From Dendronephthya gigantea (taxonomy: Eukaryota; Cnidaria; Anthozoa; Malacalcyonacea; Nephtheidae), in NCBI RefSeq assembly GCF_004324835.1, contig NW_021163037.1, forward strand, positions 124,001-188,000: a DNA stretch of 64,000 nucleotides, in the 5' to 3' direction. The notes beneath the pieces are model-generated. The model was not told the origin of the DNA. It did not search any database and saw only the letters and a program-made list of their open reading frames with translations. How positions within the stretch are numbered: the first letter of the stretch is position 1; the number at the start of each line of letters is the position of its first letter. Below are positions 54,201 through 62,949 of this stretch, piece after piece. A program made the translations under genes and the position numbers.

Positions 54201-54911
54201 TATCAACTACTTATATTCTATGGTATTGACATCAACACTTTATCTTACATCGATTTCTGTAACTAGGAAATCAGGCTGAGGGCGATTTTTGTCGTTATGA
54301 CGAATCGCCTTACTTTGGACATATAGGGTATTCATTACTATCTGAACCTGAATTTCGTGAACCAATTCTCGTCGTTGCACAATTCTGCTTTTCTGTATGT
54401 ATTTTGATCCGTCGTAGTCCAAACACCATTCAAAGATAACATCGGATTTCTTGTCGCTTAGGTCGCTAGCGGTCGTCAGTGGTATCTTCATGCCATCTAT
54501 ACAATCCGATCATTTGGCGCCTCCACTCGCGGTATCGGCAAACGAAGCACGAAGAGTCGTCGCCAATCTTCCCACGTAGTTCATTCCTTGTCTAAGCGCT
54601 CATCTCAGAAAACGTCCGACGAGTCACGACAAGGAGCGGCTTTGTTACGCTCCATCAAATTGGTGTACAAGAATGATGATGACACAGAAGATGGCAAAAA
54701 TAATAATGTTAAGGAAAAGATTCGCAAAAATACCAATGATGACGAGAGCAGTTCACTTTCTTTTAAATGGGTCTTAATTGTAGTTGTTGCTGTCTGCTTT
54801 ATTTTATTGGTTGCTGTGATTGTCTTGGTGATGTTGTACAGGCGTAAATCAAGACCGGTTACCACGAAGGTCGTGGATCCGGGTGAACAGATGCAAGGAA
54901 CTGAGGTCTAA
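36292..54911 (+). CDS. FREM2: FREM2-like extracellular-matrix protein, 18 exons, 3084 aa
   Basis: Exons: 36292-38881, 43808-44167, 44866-46002, 46358-47716, 48062-48187, 48309-48403, 48632-48788, 49131-49280, 49548-49757, 49877-50242, 50380-50561, 50858-51142, 51451-52513, 52785-52969, 53197-53401, 53522-53709, 53924-54070, 54462-54911. All are GT-AG, and the summed length is a whole number of codons. A signal peptide (cut near residue 23) is followed by an N-terminal region and twelve CSPG/NG2-type repeats, each opening with a pattern like 'P.i..n.gl.l.eG....i....L.a.D.Ds'. Five Calx-beta domains follow (end of exon 4; exons 5-7; 8-9; 10; 11-12), then a long extracellular region with [13 protein letters not shown]. 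One membrane helix lies at about 3038-3061, with a 23-residue tail ending GTEV. This matches vertebrate FREM2 (about 3170 aa) in order and length. Known family role: basement-membrane adhesion in the FRAS1/FREM complex. A splice acceptor at 36273 implies an upstream non-coding exon. Confidence 0.92.
39841..40046 (+). other. Small uncharacterised open frame in FREM2 intron 1
   Basis: Translation from about 39843 reads [20 protein letters not shown] and continues to DMTAFYAI before a stop. Its composition is more protein-like than neighbouring AT-rich frames. I do not recognise it, it has no splice signals that extend it, and it could be a fragment of a decayed retro-inserted gene or chance. 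Confidence 0.2.
40385..40720. mobile_element. Foldback element carrying a tRNA-like segment
   Basis: Outer arms at about 40385-40445 and 40660-40720 are inverted copies; both contain ACTCTGAGTTACCA and CAAGCTGAAAAATTA (left orientation). A partial third copy of the left arm (ATGGTGCTACTCTG) occurs near 40620. The interior includes the tRNA-like sequence listed at 40441. There is no coding potential. Confidence 0.6.
40441..40509 (-). repeat. tRNA-derived SINE-like head
   Basis: On the minus strand the segment begins GACCTAGTAGCACAGGAG, an A-box-like start, and contains GCGGGTTCGTTTTCC, close to the B-box consensus GGTTCGANNCC. Spacing fits a tRNA. The anticodon arm is degenerate and the acceptor stem does not close, so I read it as a SINE head or tRNA pseudogene. 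Confidence 0.5.
40738..40970. mobile_element. 233-bp inverted-repeat element (GGTTGTTCGAAAG family)
   Basis: The left arm GACCGGTTGTTCGAAAGGCG and right arm CGCCTTTCGAACAACCGGCT are near-perfect inverted repeats extending through GTTTAGC. The interior is AT-rich. It belongs with the elements at 2871 and 44214. Confidence 0.75.
44214..44436. mobile_element. About 220-bp inverted-repeat element (GGTTGTTCGAAAG family)
   Basis: It begins AGGGCCAGTTGTTCGAAAGC followed by GGATAGCACTATCC, and ends with GCACTATCCATCTTTTGTAC then AACCGGGCCC. The terminal words pair in inverted orientation. It lies in intron 2 of the FREM2-like gene. Confidence 0.7.
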
Positions 54912-55450
54912 ACCTGCATTTAGTTGTTAAGCACAATCACGATGATCTATAGAAAGAACTGCAGAGAGTACATGCACTTGGCGCATGCATGTCATGCAAA
55001 CATACAACTCATGCTGATTCAGTCACGTGATAAGAAGAGTCTGTGGAAAGATCTGATTTTTGTTCAGACACTGCAGCAATGTTCCTGCTACAAGCTATGG
55101 TTAGAAAATTTTATCGGAAAATGTTGACCATTCTTGAAAGCAAAATGACAGTCCAGACGCGTGCTTGGTACATATATAGTAACATAACAATGGGGCCGAT
55201 CTACGAAGTATTGAGGAAGACCGATCAGACGATTGACTTTGTATTATATATCGTGTGTTTCACGAATTGAACATTGTATCCTATTGGATATATTTACTGT
55301 CAATTGAACATAATTGGCTATTTATACAAGATTGTATATTTGATATATTTGTGTAAAGAGAAGCTATAAATAGTATTACTCTGGTTACGAAGCCAGTGAT
55401 ACAGAAACAATGATATAGTGATCCAAATGACTAATATAATAACGTCAAAA

Positions 55451-55507
<57 letters not shown>

Positions 55508-55768
55508 TATATATATATAATATATAATATATATATATATATATATACATATCGCTTCTTTATGTATAGCTGGGCAAAGAATTTCAAACATTAACTTTCT
55601 TGGATATAACATAGTCCTTCCTTCTTCAAAGAGATAACTTACACCGTATGGCTGACTTAGCCATTCTCTCCTGGAAATGCAAATTTACAACCGCGCGTAG
55701 TGCACTCAGGACAGCTCACTCTCTGACTTTCCCTCATTAATGAGTGAAGCCAAAATGGCGGATCATGG
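54912..55768. other. 3' flank of the FREM2-like gene with a TA microsatellite
   Basis: It contains the 3' UTR of the FREM2-like transcript and a (TA)n tract at about 55454-55546 with a few interruptions. I found no canonical AATAAA within the first 400 bp after the stop. The short frames (54924, 55043) lack motifs. Confidence 0.5.
55454..55546. repeat. (TA)n microsatellite
   Basis: About 90 bp of alternating TA with a few AATATT interruptions. Confidence 0.93.
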
Positions 55769-55968
55769 AGCCTTTCTTGTAGGTATGATCCAGCCTCCAG
55801 ACCTCTGGTGCGGAAATTTCAAAGGAAAAATCATAATTGCCGCTCATCCTCTGTTGGATGCTGTGTGGAGAGCAACGGAGCTAGGCCCTAGGGACGAGCA
55901 TGAATTGTCGCCATTTTACCTACGAACTTTCCGCGTGGAGGCCTGGATCATACCTACAAGAAAGGCTC
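55769..55968. mobile_element. Foldback element 1 (200 bp)
   Basis: The left arm GAGCCTTTCTTGTAGGTATG at 55768 onward continues through ATCCAGCCTCCA. It is mirrored by the right arm at 55936-55968, which ends CATACCTACAAGAAAGGCTC. The 122-codon frame starting at 55740 lies across this and the next element and is therefore not credible as a gene. Confidence 0.7.
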
Positions 55969-55972
55969 AAGC

Positions 55973-56179
55973 AATCTCGTTCCCCGAGCCCGCGATTCCT
56001 CTGGCGAGAAAACAAAAACTCCAGAAATCCAGAAATCCTGGTTTCCGGTTTGTAACGGTTTTTTGCATTTCTAAATTGAAACGGTGCGTTAACAACCAAT
56101 CAGAATAATTTCTGGTTTGGATTATCCCAGAGCCTTTGTTTCCTCACCAGAGGAATCGCGGGCTCGGGGAACGAGATTG
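55973..56179. mobile_element. Foldback element 2 (207 bp)
   Basis: The left arm AATCTCGTTCCCCGAGCCCG (then CGATTCCTCTGG) is perfectly mirrored by the right arm at 56147-56179. It directly abuts foldback element 1. The short words CTCACTCT (about 55717) and AGAGTGAG (about 56190) flank the pair in inverted orientation, suggesting both sit inside an older palindrome. Confidence 0.75.
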
Positions 56180-56560
56180 ACTTCCGACAGAGTGAGCGTT
56201 CCAGTCTGATTTGAGTTCACTGGTACCGAACCAGACCTCCACGAAACGTAAAATACGCGAAGCGCGCGTGGAAATTAAAAACACGAATTATAAAACTATG
56301 ACGAAAAATAAAAAGCTAACATTTCGGACGTTACAAAGTTTTTCAAATTTCGACAGTTGTACCGCTGACCGAAATTACATGCAAAATTAAAAAATCTCGA
56401 CTATCGCTTACATTTTTCTCAACTACGGCATACAACAAGGAAATTCTGAACTACAGCATTATGCACTTCTCGGGTGTCAATATTCAATAACAATTCTCAA
56501 CAGTCGCACATATTGTATCATTTGTATACAGTTTTCGATTAACGTTTACAACACTTCTTG

Positions 56561-56566
56561 ATATAC
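56561..56566. repeat. Left target-site duplication ATATAC
   Basis: ATATAC immediately precedes the left transposon terminus and recurs directly after the right terminus at 62674-62679, marking a 6-bp target duplication. Confidence 0.85.
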
Positions 56567-56819
56567 TATGGCGCGCCAGACGGGACAGAAATACTTCCTT
56601 TAAAATACATGACTTGTTTTTAAAAATTACACCTATAAATGTGCGCATATAGAACTTTCCAAAGGATTTAAAACTTATCTTACAAAAACTACACCTTTTC
56701 AAAGAGAATAATATACTTTTTTTGGAACAATAGTTGTTATATTTTAAAACTATCCAACACGCAAAAGACTTGTTCCTTTTAATAACACTTCTTTTTTATT
56801 TGATCGCGGGCTCAGAAAA
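56567..56819. repeat. Left terminal inverted repeat
   Basis: 253 bp, nearly identical to the reverse complement of 62420-62673 (three substitutions and one 1-bp indel seen by eye). The inner boundary is GATCGCGGGCTCAGAAAA. It ends 75 bp before the transposase start codon, so the promoter probably lies within it. Confidence 0.92.
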
Positions 56820-56894
56820 TATCGCGGGCGCAGGTATAATCAATCATAGGATTCTCAAACGCGCGAAAATAGAAAAAAAAATAGTTCGTAAATC

Positions 56895-58764
56895 ATGGCG
56901 GCGGAAATAGTTGAAGAAACAATTGTAGAAAATGTCCAACGAAATGCACAATACGGGCAAATTCGTCGATATCTTGTTCTCGGAAAAGATCTTTTTAATG
57001 AAATGGATCGTAACCGCTTAACGTACGACGAAAATTTGGCCGAAGTTCTTCATAATCGATGTTCTGCCTTCATCGAAGGGCTCGTCACAATTTCAAGGAA
57101 TGTCGCTTTCACTGAAGAAATAGTCAACGACTTTTGTTCACTAATCAATGAATTTCAGCGCATGAAGTGTATTTATGAAGAACGTTTTGATGGCTTTGGT
57201 AGAGACGATTTACAATATGTGTGCCCAATAGATAAGCGACAAAATTCTGGGAAAGGACGTCCAAAATTTTTAATACCCCGTGCCCAGCTTGTTGGTCTAC
57301 GTTCACTGAACTTCACATGGAAAGCAATTTCAGATATGCTTGGTGTGTCTGTGAAAACAATTTTACGTCGAAGACATGAACTCTCTTTACCAGTTGGGGA
57401 GGACACTTATACTTGTATTACAGATGAAGAATTGGACGAGAAAATTTCATCTATTCTCACTTCATCACCAAACTCAGGAGAAAGAATGGTTATGGGCGCA
57501 CTTACTGCAAAGAATCTTAAAGTTAAAAGGGAGAGAGTCCGTGCATCAATTTTCCGTGTCGATCCAGTGAATCGAATGCTTCGAAGACATACCTCAATCA
57601 AAAGAAGAGTTTATAATGTCCCCACTCCAAATGCACTATGGTATGTGGGTAAAGGTGTAAATGTAATATGGGAGAATGTTTAAGCACAATTTGCAATGCC
57701 AGTTGTTATTCCTGGAATTATTAGCATTGGGATTCCCAATGCTAAGAATTCAAGGAGAAATAATTTGGGAGTGTTGGAAATAGTTGTTTGTGTAACAATG
57801 GGTTTCTGTTTTTTACCCTCCAATTACTGGGAAGAATTTCATAATCAAATATTACAAGTGAATATCATCTAATATACAATCAATGCAATTTGCTTTTGGT
57901 GACCAGATAAGGGATACACAATTACTAGTTATTTTACTTATTTACCAATATAAATGCAATGTTTACTCATAGGCATTTGGATGGGAATCATAAGCTCATA
58001 CGATGGAGAATGGTGATTCATGGAGGTATAGATGGGTATTCCAGAGCAGTTGTGTTCCTCCAATGCTCTAATAACAATGAGGCTGTAACTGTCTTGGAAC
58101 AGTTTTGCATGGTACTAGAAAATTTCACTTTCCTCGTCGTATACGCACAGATCATGGAACAGAAAATGTGGAAGTTGCAAGATACATGTTGCAGAAGTAC
58201 AACATACAATCCAATCCTGTTATTACAGGCAGATCGGTCCACAATCAGAGGATTGAACGGTTGTGAAGGATGTCTTCACATATGTGCAACATTACCATAA
58301 TCTTTTCTATTTCCTTGAGGCAAATGGTGACCTTGATACAGACAATGAAATCATATGTTTGCTTTACAATATGTCTTCATGCCAAGAGTGAACCGGGCAC
58401 TTGAATGCTTTATAGCCAATGGAATCATCATCCCATCAGAACCGAGGGAAATCAGAGTCCATTACAACTTTGGACAGCAGGTTTTTATGAATTTGCTGAG
58501 TCTGACTACAGAGCAGTTCGAGATGTTTTGGATTTTGAAACAGTCAACTTCAATGAGTATGGTGTGGATGATGATGGGCCTACCCCACAATTGCAAACAA
58601 ATAATCATGTGGTTGTACCAAGATCTCTTGTTGAACTCTCTGAGGAAGAGGAAGTATTCCTCCACAGTCATGTAGACCCTCTAAATGAGGATGGAAACTT
58701 TGGAATCACCCTGTATAAGAGATCTATAAACCTTGTAGAAGAGTTCCAACAAGAAATAGATTAG
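56895..58764 (+). pseudogene. Integrase-type (DDE) transposase, disrupted by four -1 frameshifts
   Basis: Exon 1 (56895-57640) encodes an N-terminal region with a helix-turn-helix (WKAISDMLGVSVKTILRRR). A GT-AG intron follows, and exon 2 starts at 57973. The rve-like core can be read with corrections: [72 protein letters not shown], ending VEEFQQEID. The catalytic D, D and E codons are at 57980, 58150 and 58255, with 34 residues between the last two. Frameshifts, each consistent with loss of one base, lie near 58123, 58264, 58350 and 58415. No single frame covers the core, so this copy should not make active enzyme. Known family role: cut-and-paste transposition. A possible polyadenylation signal is at 59153. 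Assembly errors are an alternative cause of the shifts. Confidence 0.85.
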
Positions 58765-59080
58765 TGACAAGAATATTGCTTTATGAGAAATACATATTGG
58801 AAATAGGCAAACAGAAGCAAGCAAGCCATTTAGTTAAGCTGACACATGAAATGTATTTGGCTCTGTCTGAACTCTAAACACAACATGGTAATAGGAATAC
58901 TCCTTGAATAGACAACAGTTGTCAATCTTAGAGAAAAGACCTTTTGTAAATATAAACAACTGAAACATAAAATGTGCAGTAAAGACATGCACAAATGAAC
59001 ACCAACAATAACATTAATAAACAATAGTTGCCATTTGTTTAGTAACTTAATAACTTAGTATGAAATTTAAAACTGAATGA

Positions 59081-59150
59081 GGGTGACATCTACACTCATA
59101 CTACCATGCTACTACCATGGGTAGGTGCAGTACAAGTATGGATGTCACCC
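59081..59150. terminator. Hairpin between the two convergent transposon genes
   Basis: GGGTGACATC at 59081-59090 pairs with GATGTCACCC at 59141-59150. The interior holds a smaller near-palindrome CTACCATGGGTAG. AATAAA follows at 59153-59158 on the + strand. It lies in the shared 3' region of the transposase and HECT genes; a role in transcript ending is inference. Confidence 0.4.
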
Positions 59151-59152
59151 CT

Positions 59153-59158
59153 AATAAA
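59153..59158 (+). promoter_or_regulatory. Possible polyadenylation signal of the transposase
   Basis: AATAAA lies 389 bp past the stop codon and directly after the hairpin. Another AATAAA occurs near 59325. Confidence 0.4.
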
Positions 59159-59404
59159 AGCATAACATTTGGCAATGCTTGCAATATTTAGGCAGTATTG
59201 ACTTAAGAATCATAAGCATGTGCAGTCAGTGCAGGTATACAAAATGCCTTGGGAAAATTAGTTCAGTAAATCAGCAACTTTAATATATTTTTCCAGCAAC
59301 TCATTAGCTATAACAAAGATGCATAAATAAAAAAAATTCCTTTGCATGACATTTAGAACAATGCTATTTTGCCAGCTCCCCAAAAATTTGCCAAATGTCA
59401 TGCT

Positions 59405-59410
59405 TTTATT
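59405..59410 (-). promoter_or_regulatory. Possible polyadenylation signal of the HECT gene
   Basis: TTTATT on the + strand reads AATAAA on the minus strand, about 60 bp beyond the HECT stop codon. Confidence 0.5.
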
Positions 59411-59470
59411 ATTCTTGTTACAATTTTCAAGCCAGCTGTTAATAAAGTTAGATTGCAATTCAGCAGGAAT

Positions 59471-62276
59471 CTAAAGATTTCCAAAGCCACAACAGTCGCA
59501 CAGGGCAGAGATAAGAAGGTCACCAAGTTCTTGAGATGAGCATGAATGAATTGGTAGTATTATCACCAAAGCACAAGTAGATGCTGTTGGTCTACACTTG
59601 CAACCACTGGGGCAATCATGCCTGAAATGGACATTAAGAGAGCAAGGAAAACCAATGGGTGGAATAGATTCACAACCAGTAATAAATTTCAACACATCCT
59701 TCAGTTTCAAGTCTGGAGCCTCACATATACCTACAGTAAAGAAAATTAGAAATAGTCTTTTGGGAATTGTTGTATTGTAGTTAGTTAAAATGTCAAATGA
59801 TACCTTCATAGTACAAAGTCTGGATGAAATCTGTAAAGTATTTGAATATGTCCTGTTCTTTTGATTTCAAAAGCTGTTGTTCACTAAAATGTACAACTAA
59901 TCGCTGGATGAGGTCATCAGCTGTGATATCAAAGCTGCTATTTGCTGTAAATATTGGTTTGAATAATTCTGGGTATTTTCGAATTTCATGTAACAGCCCA
60001 TACTGTTCCAAACCTTCTCCTAATTGGTTAAGCATTGGTATCTTTGGGACCACAGCCTCATTCACACAAATGCATCTAATAATTGATGAATTTTAGCATT
60101 AATCACAATATTTATTATTGAAACGAAAATAATGGATGGGTTTTGATCCCAATAAGTTATCCATAAATTCATATGAATGTGTCTAAACACTGGAGTATGA
60201 AGGGAAAGAAAAAGGCTTGATCATAATAATTGCAAACATAGCAAATTGTGACTACCTTATTAGATTTTCCTTGTTCTTAACACTTTCTCTGGTTGGAATT
60301 CTTCTATAACCTATTCTATCTAACTCAGCCATCACTTCATCTCCGAGCAGAATTTCTTGCAGCTCACTATCAGATGTGGCAATTGCAATCTTAAAAAATG
60401 TGTGATATTACTGATATTAATAATTGATTATATATCAACCCACTATCTCAATTTCTTTATGTACTTAACATGTAAACTAGGTAAAAAAACTATTAAAATC
60501 AAAATGCTGATTAACATGAGTAAAAAAAAGCAAAAATATATTTAATAAAGCAACACATTTTAGTTCCTACAATAGGTTGAAAAAAATTACAAATATAGGC
60601 TGACATTCTCATGGAAATAGTTTTGATATATACCCATTCTAACCTTTTCTACTGCAACTTTAAGAGAATCTCTTTTTACATCATTGACTTGAATGGTCAC
60701 TGCATCAAGGCCACCTGAAATAAACTGATACACCCAATTGGCTAAAAAGTTAGGAGCTGGACCACCTTGCAGAACACTTGAGGCCATCAGTAGACCTGCA
60801 ACTTTGAAGTGTCCCTCAGTTAGAGCCATTGTGCTTTTAACTGGAATTCCATCACTGAACAAGCGAATTTCCATTTGTTTCATGGTTTCTATAAATTTTA
60901 AAATCTACAGAATTAGACTTTAAGAAAAACAGAAGTCCTAGATAGAAACATGAGAATATGAGATATGGTGTAAGTCACTGTACCTCATAAACATATAATA
61001 ATGACGATATACAATGAATTCAGTAAATGTTTTGAATATAATTACCGCAAAAAAATTCTCGTTTCGGTCCTCCACCATCCACAGCCTTCTCCCCAATGAA
61101 GTTGACCTTGAGAGAATTTTGAGGATTAAACCACTTGTTGTGATTGTTAGCATCTACATAATCTTCCCATAGCAGTTTGCGACGAACATATATGGTACTT
61201 CTTGCTTCATGAATATTCTTCTGGAGAGCTTCTAAACACTCCTGAAGATTAATTTGATCATTCTTTGGCACTTCTTCAGCAACACAACTTGTTTCTGCAT
61301 CCACATCAATAATGTCATCACATGGAAATTCCATTAGTAAATCTCCATATGTTTGCCTGCTGGAGGAAAAGCCATCTGCTAATTCTGCACAAGTGTCAGC
61401 ATGTTCTGCAATCTCAGTTAAAGGGAAACTTCTGTAGCATGTGGGGCACTTGCTTTTTTTTGCGGTGACACCAGAGGTACTTGCTTCACCTTGGTCACTA
61501 TCATGAACTTTAGCCTTAGTGTTATCTTTCTTACTCTGTTGGAATGCATGCACAAGCAGAACTTCGTCATCACTACTTTCCAATGGCAAATCCTCCACTT
61601 GGTCTGCAATACTTGAGTCATCATCGCTCCACGGATTGCTCAAGTCCTCTTGAAAAATTGCTGACACAGCACGAACATATATTGGTCCCTGCTTGTTTAA
61701 GTATTTTAAGACTTTTCCGGTGTATGTTTCACACGAGGGATCAACTATTTTGTTTCCAACTGCTCTAACAAATTTGAATTTTGGATCTGGCAAACCTTTC
61801 AACTTTTCACCAAATGCAGTGATCATTTTATTTCTGATTTCCTTTTCAGAGTGGCTATCGCAGATTTCAAAAGCAGAAATACAACATCCTTGCGTATACA
61901 ATTTCTCCCGCTTCAACCCACGTGGCACATCAACGATTTTCGGCGATGGCAAAAGAATCACATCGCGCAAAACAGGTTTTTCTTTGTTGGAATTCCCTTT
62001 ATCAGCAGAATTATCGATCTGCTTTCTCTTTTTACCCAGGTTCTTCTTTCCTTTCTTCGGTCGATAGTTGGTCGATGGCTCGAAGTTTCTAACACTAGGT
62101 ACATAGCTCCGGTCAGAATCAGTGCTTGGATAGAGGCGCCTCATTGTATTTTCTATGGTCTGTCCATTACCTCTTAACTCTTGATTGTTATTGTTGTTAT
62201 TTTGATTTCGGAGTTGACTTCCCTCTCTTAGATTATCAACAGCATTAATTAATCGGTTCATTAGTTCCTCGGCCAT
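59471..62276 (-). CDS. Transposon-borne HECT E3 ubiquitin ligase, G2E3-like, 5 exons, 726 aa
   Basis: Minus-strand exons: 62276-61046, 60888-60605, 60389-60256, 60075-59804 and 59730-59471. All junctions are GT-AG and the frame is open throughout. Residues 1-110 are basic and Asn/Lys-rich (KKGKKNLGKKRKQ, a likely nuclear signal). An acidic stretch contains SSDDEVLLV. A Cys2-His-Cys finger (CPTCYRSF...HADTC, about 273-292) resembles UBZ/Rad18-type ubiquitin-binding fingers. The HECT domain starts near residue 375 (VRRKLLWEDYV, then VDGGGPKREFF) and runs to the end. The catalytic cysteine is in TASTCAL (about residue 693) and the protein ends CGFGNL. Known chemistry: a thioester relay of ubiquitin from E2 to substrate. 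The substrate is unknown; host repressors or the transposase itself are guesses. Donor choice at the exon 2 end (60605) is the least certain junction. Confidence 0.87.
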
Positions 62277-62419
62277 GTTTTTTATTTAAAGTTTAAAACT
62301 ATAAGAATGTAAAACTTCGAAAACGTTTTATGTAAATGAAGAAATACATGAAGGTAAGTAATTTACAAATTTTTCCACATGCGCCCACGACACAGTGGCC
62401 CACGATCAAAGCGTGAGCC

Positions 62420-62673
62420 TTTTCTGAGCCCGCGATCAAATTAAAAAAGAAGTGTTATTAAAAGGAACAAGTCTTTTGCGTGTTGGATAGTTTTAAAATA
62501 TAACAACTATTGTTCCCAAAAAAGTATATTATTCTCTTTGAAAAGGTGTAGTTTTTGTAAGATAAGTTTTAAATCCTTTGGAAAGTTCTATATGCGCACA
62601 TTTATAGGTGTAATTTTCAAAAACAAGTCATGTATTTTAAAGGAAGTATTTTTGTCCCGTCTGGCGCGCCATA
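62420..62673. repeat. Right terminal inverted repeat
   Basis: 254-bp mirror of the left TIR. It lies 143 bp upstream of the HECT start codon (minus strand) and presumably carries its promoter. Confidence 0.92.
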
Positions 62674-62679
62674 ATATAC
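62674..62679. repeat. Right target-site duplication ATATAC
   Basis: Second copy of the 6-bp duplication flanking the transposon. Confidence 0.85.
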
Positions 62680-62774
62680 TCCCAAGCACCGCATGTCTGA
62701 CGTAATGAAAATAACTTGACCTTGTAATTAAATATTTAATTATATAGTAGCTATATAACATATGCTAATTTAGC

Positions 62775-62782
62775 TATATAAA
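62775..62782 (+). promoter_or_regulatory. Possible TATA box of the Reeler-domain gene
   Basis: TATATAAA lies about 170 bp upstream of the start codon and about 100 bp from the transposon end. AT-rich surroundings weaken the call. Confidence 0.3.
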
Positions 62783-62949
62783 CAACACCAGCCCCGGAAA
62801 CCTTATAGTTTCTTCTTTCTTCGATATCTGTCACAATTGTCTTCGTTACGAATAATATATAATCGCGTGCTTCGAGTTGATACAAAAAAGTAGAATAAAC
62901 GAAGGTCTTACAAACGTAATAGGTCAGCAGAATCAAATTTATATCGACG

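Larger units (their letters stand above)
56567..62673. mobile_element. Complete 6.1-kb DNA transposon with transposase and HECT ligase genes (IS3EU-like)
   Basis: The termini are TATGGCGCGCCAGACGGGAC in inverted orientation. TIRs at 56567-56819 and 62420-62673 differ at only about four positions by eye, and a 6-bp duplication ATATAC flanks the element. It holds two convergent genes: an integrase-core transposase (+) and a HECT E3 ligase (-). The 6-bp duplication and rve-type transposase fit what I recall of the eukaryotic IS3EU superfamily, but I could not check a database. High TIR identity indicates a recent insertion, while the frameshifted transposase suggests this copy is no longer autonomous. 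Confidence 0.88.

Noticed and set aside
55740-56108. 122-codon frame starting MSEAKMADHG
   Set aside because: It runs across two palindromic foldback elements and its ends coincide with their arms.
58018-58033. The aspartate in HGGIDGYSR as the first catalytic residue of the transposase
   Set aside because: In rve-type cores the first catalytic Asp is in the earlier W-x-x-D motif, here HLDGNH; the IDGYSR Asp matches the conserved 'D.fSR' strand.
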